Below are positions 36,424 to 46,209 of a stretch of 64,000 bases of DNA, one piece after another (within the stretch, counting starts at the first letter, position 1; every line of letters starts with the position of its first letter). The position numbers and the translations under genes are program-made. The notes under the pieces are model-generated. The model ran no database searches and was not told where the DNA came from. It was given only the letters and a program-made list of their open reading frames with translations. This stretch comes from Wolfiporia cocos (lineage: Eukaryota > Basidiomycota > Agaricomycetes > Polyporales > Phaeolaceae), in NCBI GenBank assembly GCA_029448655.1, contig JACCLO010000013.1, positions 186,001-250,000 on the forward strand, given 5' to 3'.

Positions 36424-37025
36424 ATGGTGAAGGCTGAGGGCCTCAAAGTCATCATGTCCACTGGCTCAGATGAGAAAGTTGCATTCATTAAGAGCCTTGG
36501 CACAGACATCACACTCAATCACAAGGCAGAGAACACATGAGAAGTTCTCACATGTGAAGGTCCTATTGACATGTAGTATGTTAATTCACTACACCTCTTT
36601 ATCAACATTGATCAACATGTTGTGGATGCACAGGTACTGGGACAGTGTTGGAGGTAAGGCTCTCGAAGCGGCCATTTGTGCCGAATTGTTGGTGCACAGT
36701 TCATCGTGCGTACTTTCCGTCCAATATATCTGTCCACCACTTATCACTGATGGCACGGCAGGAATGTGGCATGATCAGTGTCTTCACTGGCAAGCTGTAC
36801 CACATGAAGAATCTGTTCAATATTGTCTCTAAGAACTTCAAAGTTAGCGGGTTCATCATGACATCCCTGCACGAATCGCATTAATATGAGACTTTCCTGA
36901 AGCTGGTGGAGGAGGGTAAGCATAAATACAGGGAGGATGTCATGAAAGGGCTCAAGTGTGCAGGTTATGCTATGATAGACGTGATCACTTGATGGAAGAG
37001 TGTGATCCTAGTAAGTAAGGAGTAA
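36424..37025 (+). pseudogene. CpG-decayed reductase relic (copy D)
   Basis: Matches the 3' half of reductases A-C, introns included: MVKAEGLKVIMSTGSDEKV, FIKSLGTDI, a stop where A has NTREV, the YWDSVGG segment after an intron, GMISVFTGK, and an end homologous to GKSVILVGEE. Nearly every CpG of copy A in the first exon is TpG or CpA here, for example GTCGCG to GTTGCA and GACGTCGCG to GACATCACA. The orientation is opposite to A-C. Not functional. Confidence 0.85.
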
Positions 37026-37394
37026 AGAGAGTATGTATTTGTGTCAATAGGGTGCTGCTTGTAAAGCTCGAGAAATACTTAATACCTCCCATTGCAGACA
37101 GTAGACATCCGATGTTCACTCGATACTGTACTGCATGCTAAATGAATCACACAAGGTTAGAAAACATACAAGTGCACCAAAAGGAGCCCACTTATGCTCC
37201 AGGATGATGCTAAAGGTACAAGGGAGGTGAGCTGGGAGTCCCTGTAGCCATATAGGGTAGCTCAGCCACAACTTCAATCGCATGTCAATCACCTCCACAC
37301 ATTAAACCTTCAGCATGCCATCTCCACTTTGCAGGCTACAAAAGCCCAATGGGCACCTGCGATGTGTGGTAACCATGTATATCTACTGATCCCT

Positions 37395-38242
37395 TGACAT
37401 TCACTACTTCTCAGACAAGAGCTCAGGGCAATGTGACTTGCACAAGGGTGCATTGCAATCTGAGATTGATGAGGCATAAACGGCCAAGACAAGTCTGAGG
37501 TTCTACCTCAACTGTCGGCCTCTATATATCCTACAACTGTATGTACATGTTTATGCTACTTGGCCGGTAATGGCATCAGTGCAGGAGTGGCTGTGTCTGC
37601 TACAAGTTAGATAGCCATGGTGATGTAGTGGGATGGTCCTGGATTGGTGGGGTTCCCAATCAGTTGGGAGATCGGTGGTTCTCATTGATCAGGCCATGCT
37701 GGTAATGGTGCTGGTTCGTGATCCATGATCGGTGGTTCTCATTGATTGAGGACCTGGCCAGTAATGGCATTTGGTGATGTATAATGATCGGTGGTTCTCG
37801 TTGATTGGTGATGTGGTGAGTTTAGCCCTCAACCGGTGGTTCTCATTGGTCAGGGTGGGTTCGTAAGTCTACTGGTGGTCCTAGCTGGGAGTCTTGTGTA
37901 ATGTGGACTTGAGTAGGGGTGGTGTTTGGTGAGCGCTGGGGTTCTTGGCAGTGGATGGTGTGCTGCTTGGCTCATCGTGCTGGCCCTACTCATATGACCT
38001 TGAAGGCTTTGGACCAGGCAACAGGTTAGGGTTAGGACTTAGGTGTGGCTGGTGATGCCTTCATGGTTCGAGCAGCTGGTGCCCTGGTGGCTTGTAAGTC
38101 TTAGGGGTTCCTACCAGCTGCAGCATCTAGTTCCAGCTTCAGGGGATGCTTTTGGAGGTGCTCTGGCACTGTTGTGGTTTGGTTAAGCATGAGTGGGGTC
38201 AGGATTAGGTTATTCTAAAGGATTTGAAATTGGCCTTTGACA
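37395..38242 (-). mobile_element. Solo LTR, same long-LTR group
   Basis: 848 bp with TCCCT duplications (37390-37394 and 38243-38247). It aligns with the LTR at 34330 (shared GGCCAAGACAAGTCTGAGG, GCCGGTAATGGC units and 3' part). The uninterrupted target is still present at 40320-40370 (one TCCCT at 40346-40350). Confidence 0.9.
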
Positions 38243-38358
38243 TCCCTGAATTGTGATTGAGTTAAAGTTGTATGAATGCTTCCAGGAATGTATATGTGGT
38301 TCTGGTATTCTCAGGAATGCTTCTGTGAAGTATAAACTAATGAAAGAAGTGAACTTAG

Positions 38359-38853
38359 TGACACAAACACTCACTTGTTTGGGTTGTTGAGTTGTTGCTA
38401 GAAACATCAAGTTTGTGAGGTAAGTTTGCCAAAGTGGATCACACTATAGCAGTAGTCGAGAAGTGAATTGATCTGAGGTCAAACGCCTCAGCTGGCAACT
38501 TATATACATGCAGCATATGACCCCTAAACTGTAAGGATAAGACCTCTAATACTAGTAGGGCGTAGGGTTAGACCGGTATAGGTTGTAGCCAAAGCATGTG
38601 TTTACATTGGGTCCAATAGCCTTAAAGGCTCTTTTAGTATCAGTCAGTGTAACAATAAGATCATGTGACTATGATATCATTGTGATGTCATTATCTAGAG
38701 TGAGTCCTTATGATGTCATAGATGGGTGAGCTCTGGACCTTTGGTTTCTTAAGTGAAACGTTGTCTTTGTCTGTTAGGCTCGAAGAGTGCGGTTGTTGTC
38801 AATAATTCCTATTAATTCAGGAAGAATTTGGGAAAATTCGGGAATTTGTGACA
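38359..38853 (-). mobile_element. Solo LTR, 495 bp
   Basis: Flanked by CTTAG duplications (38354-38358 and 38854-38858). On minus it starts TGTCACAAATTCCC and ends TGTTTGTGTCA. The empty target is seen at 40458-40462. Sequence differs from the neighbouring LTRs, so it is another family with TGTCAC ends. Confidence 0.88.
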
Positions 38854-39038
38854 CTTAGTTTCTGTGTGGCTTTTGACCATATATATCTCTGGTAGATCAG
38901 GAGCTTGTTAAACCTTATGTTTAAATGTCGCCTTATGGTAGCCTTGTGTTTCTGAGTACTTCTCGGGGCTTTTATGATGTTGGTATGGAGTTTATTGGAA
39001 CATTTTCTAAGTCTTCTGAGATGCTGTGATATTGATGT

Positions 39039-40128
39039 TGTTACAAATGCTGCAGGTGCACTGAATATTCTTTTTTTTGATGCCTCACTGTATACGAGGA
39101 CTTAGTGTTCAACTGCTCTCTCACACGCTTTATTTGAGGGGCCTCCACTCAACCGTAGGCCCCTGTTTCATGTATAACAGCCCTATGCCCATTGTTCCCC
39201 ATCTCATCATATTCTAGCTGATATTGTATGTCTAACCATGTGTCTTCTACGTTTCATCTCTTGTTGCACTCAACCACAGCACTTCTCATTTGTTACTTAG
39301 AACATTAGCCCAATGGACTTAATAATAGTAGTACTAAGGACACTATGACCCTGATTAATGAACTGTAGTATAAAAACCAATGTATATACCGGTCGAGTTC
39401 CTCAGCTTGACCTTGTTGAATTACAAGGGTCTTATACTCATTCTCAAAGGCTTAAGCAATTAAGTCCTCAACTTGTATATCAACTGTTACGATTTTACCA
39501 GGTGCACCCGAATAGTATCTTTGACGTGTCACTGTGTACGAGGACTTAGCGTTCAACCGCTGTACCCAGTGCTCTATTTCTAGGGGCCTCCACTCAACCG
39601 TAGGCCCTGTTTCATGTATAACAACCCTATGCCCATTCTCTGTGTTTGCATCACGTTCTAGCTGACATTCTGTGTCTAACCACAGTAGTCCTCAGTTTCA
39701 TCCCTTGTTGCGCTCAACCGCAACACTTCTCCTTTATTACTTATATCGTTAGCCCGACGGACTTAATAGTAGCAGTACCAAGGACACTATGACCCCGATT
39801 AACAGACTGTAGTATATAACCTGATGTAAATACCGGTCGAGTTCCTCAGCTCGACCTTGTTGAATTACAAGGATCTTATACTCGTTCTCAAAGGCTTGCG
39901 CAATTAAGCCTGCAGCTTGTATATTGACACTCTGACTCTAAGGAGTCCGACGAGTAGTGCGCTACTCAATATGCTGAGTAACTCGACTTAGTTATTTTGC
40001 GTTGAACAGATATTCGATCCATAACATCAATGCTCTGCCTTTGCAAAGGACGACACGTAGTGCACTACTTGATACACTGAGTAACTCGACTTAGTTACTT
40101 TAGCTGAACGGATATTCGATCCATAACA
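39039..40128 (-). mobile_element. Solo LTR, 1090 bp, with internal tandem repeats
   Basis: Flanked by GATGT duplications (39034-39038 and 40129-40133). On minus it starts TGTTATGGATCG and ends TTGTAACA. Inside are two tandem copies of a ~446 bp unit (about 39055-39500 and 39501-39945) and two copies of a ~95 bp unit ending GATATTCGATCCATAAC (39950-40130). The empty target lies near 40582-40595. Confidence 0.85.
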
Positions 40129-40310
40129 GATGTGTGTTTTATTGGAAGGTCTTCAGTGTTGTGGATTTTTATCGGAGGTTTTAGATAATACTGGATTGTC
40201 ATTGGGTTGAACCGTTTAGGATATTAATTGGTTTGAATTTATTACGACTGGTTCTTGAGATCCTGACATTAAGAGTTTCTGTGGTTTGGAACATGTGTGA
40301 TATGGCTGGG

Positions 40311-40753
40311 GATCTGCAATGTGTGGTGAACATGTGTATCTACTGATCCCTGAATTGTGATTGAGTTAAAGTTATATGGATACTTCCTGGAATATATGGG
40401 TGGTTCTGATATTCTCAGGAATGCTTCTGTGAAGTGTAAAATAATGAAAGAAGCAAACTTAGTTCTTTTGACCAAATATATCTCTGGTAGATCAGGAGCT
40501 TGTTGAACCTTATGTTTAGATGTAGCTTTGTGGAATACTCGAGGCCTTGGGGTTATTAGAATGTTTCCTAGTGCTTCTGTGATATTAGTGTGTGTTTTAT
40601 TGGAAGGTCTTCTGGGTCTTCTGTGATAATGGGGTTTATCTTCGGTGTTATGGCTTTGTGGATTTTATCGGAGGGTTTAGATAATACTGGATTGTCATTG
40701 GGTTGAACCGTCTGGGATATGAATTGGCTTGGAGTTTACTATGACTGGTTCTT
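40311..40753 (+). repeat. Uninterrupted copy of the repeat that surrounds three solo LTRs
   Basis: Aligns with the pieces 37350-37394, 38243-38358, 38854-39038 and 40129-40262 in order. The underlying repeat family is not recognised; direct tandem placement suggests old element ends or a local duplication. Confidence 0.8.
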
Positions 40754-41089
40754 GAGATACTCTATGTATTTAAGAAGTGACCAGAGAGCCTCCAATACAT
40801 CGAGTTCTGCCCATACAAAGTCAGACAAAGAGCTGCGCTCGAGGCATTTGCTCAGGACTTATGGAATCGGTCACAAACTTTCCAATTCGACTTCTATTAG
40901 TCCTGCTCCATTCGACAGGCCGCCGCTGTTCTAATCGCTGCAAGTGGTGTGTCAACCGGTGAATCGCTCAACAGTAACCCCTCGAATGCCTCAAACATTC
41001 CGGCACATCCAGACCTGCCCGGTGAACCCGAGAAAATTAGTTTTCCTGATGACAATACACATTGGCTGCAAAGGTGAGGAGGGACTTTA

Positions 41090-41295
41090 GTCAACTATCT
41101 TAATCTGCCAACTGCCCTTCGCTTAAGAAATCGCAGTTGCGAGCTAGGTTTGCACGCAGATTAATCTGCTAGCTGCGGCAGATTAATCTACTGTGACAAT
41201 AAAATGGTGCATCTAGGATTCGAACCAGGGACCTTAGCACAGATGAGAATAAGAGCATCGCAGCATACATTAGCCAACTGAGCTACAGTGCAACT
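41090..41295 (-). repeat. tRNA-like SINE candidate, left copy
   Basis: On minus: TAGCTCAGTTGG (pol III A box) followed 50-60 bp later by GGTTCGAATCC (B box) and CTAGATGCACCA. A body with AGATTAATCTGC repeats follows, ending GATTAAGATAGTTGAC. The acceptor ends do not pair, so it is a tRNA-derived relic rather than a working tRNA gene. Confidence 0.6.
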
Positions 41296-41554
41296 AGTAT
41301 CTTCGCACTTTTAAGAAATATATAGAGAATTTTGTAAACTTCATTTTCGCAGTTTTAACATCTTCCATAACACAAATACAAATGAATCTGCCTCCAAAGA
41401 CCTGCGATTCCAGTGTATTCAACTTTCCCATTGTGAATTGCTCCAGGTCAGGCATGGTAAAACAAGCTAGCAGTTAGTTGCCTTGATGATCTGCGGAAAT
41501 TGTGTGTAAAATTTGCGTTATATATATTTTGATTGGTCAATGGCAACTGTTATC

Positions 41555-41755
41555 ACTATGGCTCAGTTGACTAATTATGCTGCGCTGCTCTTATTCTCAT
41601 CTGTGCTAAGGTCCTTGGTTCGAATCCTAGATGCACCATTTTATTGTCACAGTAGATTAATCTGCCGCAGCTAGCAGATTAATCTGCGTGCAAACCTAGC
41701 TCGCAACTGCGATTTCTTAAGCGAAGGGCACTTAGCAGATTAAGATAATTGACTG
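41555..41755 (+). repeat. tRNA-like SINE candidate, right copy
   Basis: Nearly the mirror image of the left copy: TGGCTCAGTTGAC, the perfect B box GGTTCGAATCC, TAGATGCACCA, the same body and end. The two copies point away from each other and enclose about 260 bp without a visible gene. Confidence 0.6.
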
Positions 41756-41885
41756 AAACTCTACAGGTGAGAGTGTGTTGAGACTCTCAGTCACCGCTGC
41801 TCGAGCATTCGAGCTCCAAATCTTCTCTGGGCCGACACATTTTCTAATTCGTTACATTTTCTGGTCTGACTTGGTCAGGCTTACA

Positions 41886-42121
41886 TCATACATCGAATGC
41901 GATAGTGCATGTCGTTCCTCTTCTCCCGGACTCGATAGTCGTTGAGTTTTTCACCGTCAGCACCCAATTATACTGGACAGCTGCCGATCCTAGAAGGAAA
42001 CTCAATGTTGTTGTTGGTACTGCAAACAGGCTCCAACGCTTGGCAGACGATAATAGAATCGTATCATATCCTAAGATTACAATTGACGTTCTGGAGATTT
42101 GGTGTACAGACCAACAGTGCC
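41886..42121 (-). repeat. 3' flank of ADH copy 3, inverted twin of 3741-3970
   Basis: Same sequence as the 3' flank of ADH copy 2 on the opposite strand, with scattered substitutions. Confidence 0.75.
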
Positions 42122-43287
42122 TCAATCGAAGTCAACGATAACTTTCAAAGCTTTATTCTGAGCTGCAGCACTAAAAGTACTGTAGGCTCGCAGGATATCC
42201 TCGAAGCGGAAATGATGTGTGATCAAACCCTTGGCGTTCAAGCGGCCACTCTCCAATAGCTTGAGGACAGTGGGCATAGTCACCGTATCGACCAAGCGCG
42301 TTGTAATCACTAAAGGACGAGTGCCCAAACGATGAGCAAACGCCATTAGTGCTCACAGCGGAGATACGTACTGATGTTACGATTCCATAGATTTTCAAGA
42401 TGTAGATCCGCCTTTGCACCGTGTACTCCGACGTTGGCGATTGTGCCTCCTACGGCCACAAGCTGCTGACAAAGCTCGAATGTGACCGATGAGCCGGCTG
42501 CCTCAATGACGGTGTCGACGCCCAGGCCATTCGTAATCTCCATCACCTGCTTCACGGTGTCCGGGCCGGAGCGCACGGTATGCGTCGCACCAAACGCGCG
42601 TGCAGCCGCAAGCCGGTGTTCATTGCGGGCAATTGATATCACCACACTCGGCGAGAACAGCTGAGATGCCATGAGTGCGCTCAGGCCGACTGGACCAGCG
42701 CCCACGACGGCTACGCTTGCGCCCGGATGTACGCGGCCGTCCATGGCACCGCACTCGAGGCCGGTCACCAGAATATCGCTCGCCAGTACGAGTACATCGA
42801 GATCGACCCCTTGAGGGGCATGGTGGAGAGATGTGTTGGCTTGCTGCACGCGGACATATTCTGCTTGTGTCCCGTCATCAGTGTGCCCAAATAGCCACCC
42901 GCCGGACGAGCAGTGGGATAGTATTCCTCGTCGGCAGAACGAGCACGTTCCGCATGAGGTGATGCATGCTATCACGACGACGTCGCCGGGAACAAAGGCT
43001 GTGACGGAGGAGCCAACAGATTCAATGACCCCAACTCCCTCGTGGCCGAGGATGCGGCCCTCGGTAAAGGAGGGAACATGGTCTTGCAAGATATGCATGT
43101 CCGTCCCTATGAGCAGTTATCAATTCACACATAACCTCAGGCAGAAGAGAGGTAAGTATCTACCACAAATCGTAGTTCTCAGCATCTTGACTATTGCGTC
43201 TGTTGTGGCCAGGATGGTCGGCTTGGCACGCTCGATAACCCGTATTTCACCATTGCCCAAGTATGCGAGACCTTTCATTGTCGCCAT
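42122..43287 (-). CDS. Zinc-dependent alcohol dehydrogenase (ADH copy 3)
   Basis: Exons 43287-43164, 43106-42372 and 42309-42122, with lengths identical to copies 1 and 2, giving 348 residues. It has TTICGTDMH with the catalytic Cys kept, GHEGVGVIESVG, CGTCSFCRRGILSHC and GAGPVGLSA. Closest to copy 2 (MATMKGLAYLGNGEIRV in both) and linked to it by promoter and 3' flank, so the pair arose by an inverted duplication. All catalytic and structural zinc ligands are in place, so this copy should be active. Substrate unknown. Confidence 0.88.
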
Positions 43288-43367
43288 AGTACCGTGCCTG
43301 TACAATGGTAGCTATGCTGCTGCTGGTGACCGCCGTGAGTGGTGGGTCCACACAGGGACGACAGACC

Positions 43368-43376
43368 ATTTATGTA
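43368..43376 (-). promoter_or_regulatory. TATA-like box of ADH copy 3
   Basis: On minus ACATAAATGGTCTGTCGTCC lies about 80 bp before the start codon, matching the ADH copy 2 promoter core. Confidence 0.5.
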
Positions 43377-43399
43377 TGTCACCCAAAACGCGAGATGTC

Positions 43400-44071
43400 T
43401 TCAGTGCTAGTGGTACTTACCAATCGAGGATGGACCTTATCTGTGCAGATAAGCACTGATAGAATTGGCAGTAGAGTGGCAATTGAATGCCACTCAGGAG
43501 GCATGTTGAGTGGCATTTCTTACCAGTGTTAGTTAGACTCAATGCATGGCTGGGAAGCCATTTGCATTTGCCAGACTAGAATAGATTTGTCGTTTCGTAG
43601 TCAGGCTGGCATCTAGTTTGCAATGAGTGGTGGCAATGTACCTGTGACACATTAGTATTCTATAGCCTATATGTGGCCTCTGATTTTGATATAACTGATT
43701 GGGACATGGCTTGAACACTGCAATACTAAGAGCTATTCGCCTCCACACGTGTGTATCTAGCTTCGAGAAGATGGTCTCAAATTTTTTTGGGTAGAGTCAG
43801 TAGAAAGACTCCAGCAGGTCTCCAGCAAGCCGCTGCCGGACAGGCGTTGAGCGCGCAAAGCCGTGTCTGCCTCATGGCAGTAGTTCTCCAGTCCTCGCGC
43901 TGAGCTTAGATATATGGGCGCTTACGGCTCAGCGGAAGATAGTTATCGATCATCGATGAGGCACGCGTATATGTCGATGAGGCCTAACGACGCCGGTCGT
44001 GACGTTCCACAAAGCCTGATTCATACACCACTATCATACATTTTATTTCACGTCGCACATCCGCCGAAACT
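43400..44071. other. Intergenic
   Basis: No gene. A patch near 43650-43740 matches 31530-31640. Confidence 0.4.
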
Positions 44072-45588
44072 CTAAAGGTCGAACCACCTCTTGAGTCCGA
44101 GGGCTTCCCTGCGCGACTTTGACGTCGGGTCGAAGTATGGCCGCTCGCCAAGCGAGACCACCCTGTTGCCCTCCCGGAACTCGTCGCCATAGTCGCGTGT
44201 AACTACGTCGATGCATGTTCGGCACGCATAGTAATATTGAACAAGGATAAGTACATACCGTTGTGGAAGCTCGCAGAGTTCGCCCAGATCGCCACGTCGT
44301 TCCTAGTCAGCATCATGAGCAGTCAGTGGCAAACATGCGGGACAAGGGAGGGGCACGCACTTGCTCCAGCGGAAACGAACTTGTAAGTCATGGTTCTCGG
44401 TAACCAGTCGGTGGAGATAGTCTAGTGTCGCATCAGATTCGTCCTTGGTGAGTTCGAGGATGCGGCGAGTGAAGCTGTTGTCTGTGATCAGTGATGCCAA
44501 ACATCGATGAGGAAACGCACGCACTTCTTGTTAACGAAGAGCGCCTTCCAGCCTGTGACGGGGTTCGTGCGGATGACTGGATGGATTGTTTGCAAAGACG
44601 TGCCGATGTTCTCTGGGTTTCCGCGTGGTCCGTCGTTGAGCGTGATTCCAGTACTGACGCGCATTGATCAGCCTTAGAACAGAGAAAAATATGACAGACA
44701 CATACTGCGTCGCATAGATCTTGAACTGCCGCGCATCATGCAGCGCCGTGAGCCCTTCGAGGTGCTTGGCTAACGCGGGACTGAGGCGATCGTACGCCTC
44801 GTAGCCGCTCGCCCAGACAGTATCGCCGCCGACCTCGGGAAGGGTGTGAACTTTGAGGATCGCAAAGTCAGAAGGGACAGGCTCAAAAGTAATGCTATTT
44901 GTGGGCTCAGTATGAGTAGTCTATATTTATGGATGACAATATGACTTACTCCGAGTGCCATTCCCTGGACGCGAACCGCGAAATGTCGAGTTCGCTCTCG
45001 TATTCCTTCTTCCTGATGCAGACATCAGCGCTGAATTGATTGAGCCTATCTATTAAATACTCACTTGGGGTTCTTGGATGTGATGACGGAAATCTCGAGG
45101 CCGAGCTCAGATGTAGGCTGAGTTGTTGGGTGGATGTGCAATCCAGAGTTTTGTGGCCTCCCCGACAGGATACCAAGCCTGTTACCGAGCTGTCATTAAA
45201 GACGTCAGGAAAACAATGCATTCAACGCAGAATTAAAGCAACGAACTAGCTTCTGCTTCTCGATATCGATATCTTGGTTCCGGAAGAATACCACGTTCCG
45301 CTGCGAGACTAGATGCGGATATCAGATCGACTCGATCGTGCATCAGGCGTTCAAATCCGATCACATACCAATGATTGCAAGTTCACGGATGAGCTCGTCA
45401 GCGTTCTCCGCATTCAAGAGTTCGGTAAGCTGGACATTGGGGTACTCGCGGCCAATCACAGGTGTCAGGTCAACATGCTCGTACTTGTCCAAAGCACCAG
45501 TGGGCTTCAGTGGTACTGTCGACGCCCGGACTGAAATTGAGCCCGAGCTCTGCACGCTCGTCTGAGTAGTGGTCTGGATGTTAGACAT
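44072..45588 (-). CDS. TauD/TfdA-family 2-oxoglutarate-dependent dioxygenase
   Basis: Fe(II)/2-oxoglutarate dioxygenase of the taurine/sulfonate type, about 370 residues over several short-intron exons. Read on minus from MSNIQTTTQTSVQSSG: RNVVFFRNQDIDIEKQK, GRPQNSGLHIHPTTQ, ELDISRFASREWHSD (the HxD iron ligands, with the Asp codon split by an intron), ITFEPVPSDFAILKVHTLPE, GGDTVWASGYEAYDRLSPAL, WANSASFHNGYDYGDEF (distal His ligand) and NRVVSLGERPYFDPTSKSRR (Arg that binds 2-oxoglutarate). It ends KRWFDL. The family releases sulfite from taurine or other sulfonates, or oxidises related acids. Its start lies 621 bp from that of a divergent Dal5/Soa1-type transporter, supporting a sulfonate or small-acid role. 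Confidence 0.85.
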
Positions 45589-46209
45589 ATCGATGGCGAC
45601 GAAATTGAAGCTTAAGCGAACTCGAGTGCCTCGACTTCCATCTCCGTTGACCTTCCTGTGGTTATAAAGGCATCAATGTGCCGCTAGTGTTCCTGGCGCT
45701 GGTCAGCATAGGAGTCGGAACCCCGTTATCTATTGCACAAGAGCGCGCCAATATGTCGCGGCGCGAAGCGCATCGTGAAGCGAGTGAGGGCTGTTGAGTA
45801 TCGAATAGACGCTTACGACTTCACGCATCTGTGTGGCGCGAGCTCTTGCACAATGACCCGGCCCGGCGATCGGCCGCCTATTATGGCAGGTCTTCTATCT
45901 GTCTTACCGGCGCTTCCGGCGTTATTCAAACGACCAGCTAGCACTCGTGATGATATCGCGCCTTTCGAGCCGCTTGTGTGCAATGTAGCCTCGAGCAAGC
46001 TAGAACAGAATATAGTCTTGTTCCTGAGCCCTATCTACATGCGCTCGCAACCGTGTCAGCGCGCTATGCGCTGCTGGTGGCCATCGCGAACGCCACAGGT
46101 GATGATGCCTGGTCACGGACACTTGTGCTGCTCTGCCGTGCGGGATGCAGAAAATAAATACTAACTTCCACTTATTGGCTGGCGCTAACACGAGAACTGG
46201 ATACTCGCA
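45589..46209. promoter_or_regulatory. Shared divergent promoter of dioxygenase and transporter
   Basis: 621 bp between two divergent starts. A TTATAAA at 45662-45668 sits about 75 bp before the dioxygenase ATG. Part of this region (around 45810-45880) recurs upstream of the second transporter (50160-50230). Confidence 0.5.

Larger units (their letters stand above)
33700..41900. other. CpG-poor repeat-rich island
   Basis: By eye CpG is scarce here while TpG and CpA abound, unlike the flanks. The island holds solo LTRs, a decayed reductase and old tandem repeats, and no intact gene. I expect it to be silent, methylated chromatin; this is inference. Confidence 0.6.

Noticed and set aside
41205..41292. 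Functional tRNA gene on minus
   Set aside because: A and B boxes are present, but the 7-bp acceptor stem cannot form and the T stem has mismatches; treated as a tRNA-derived relic.
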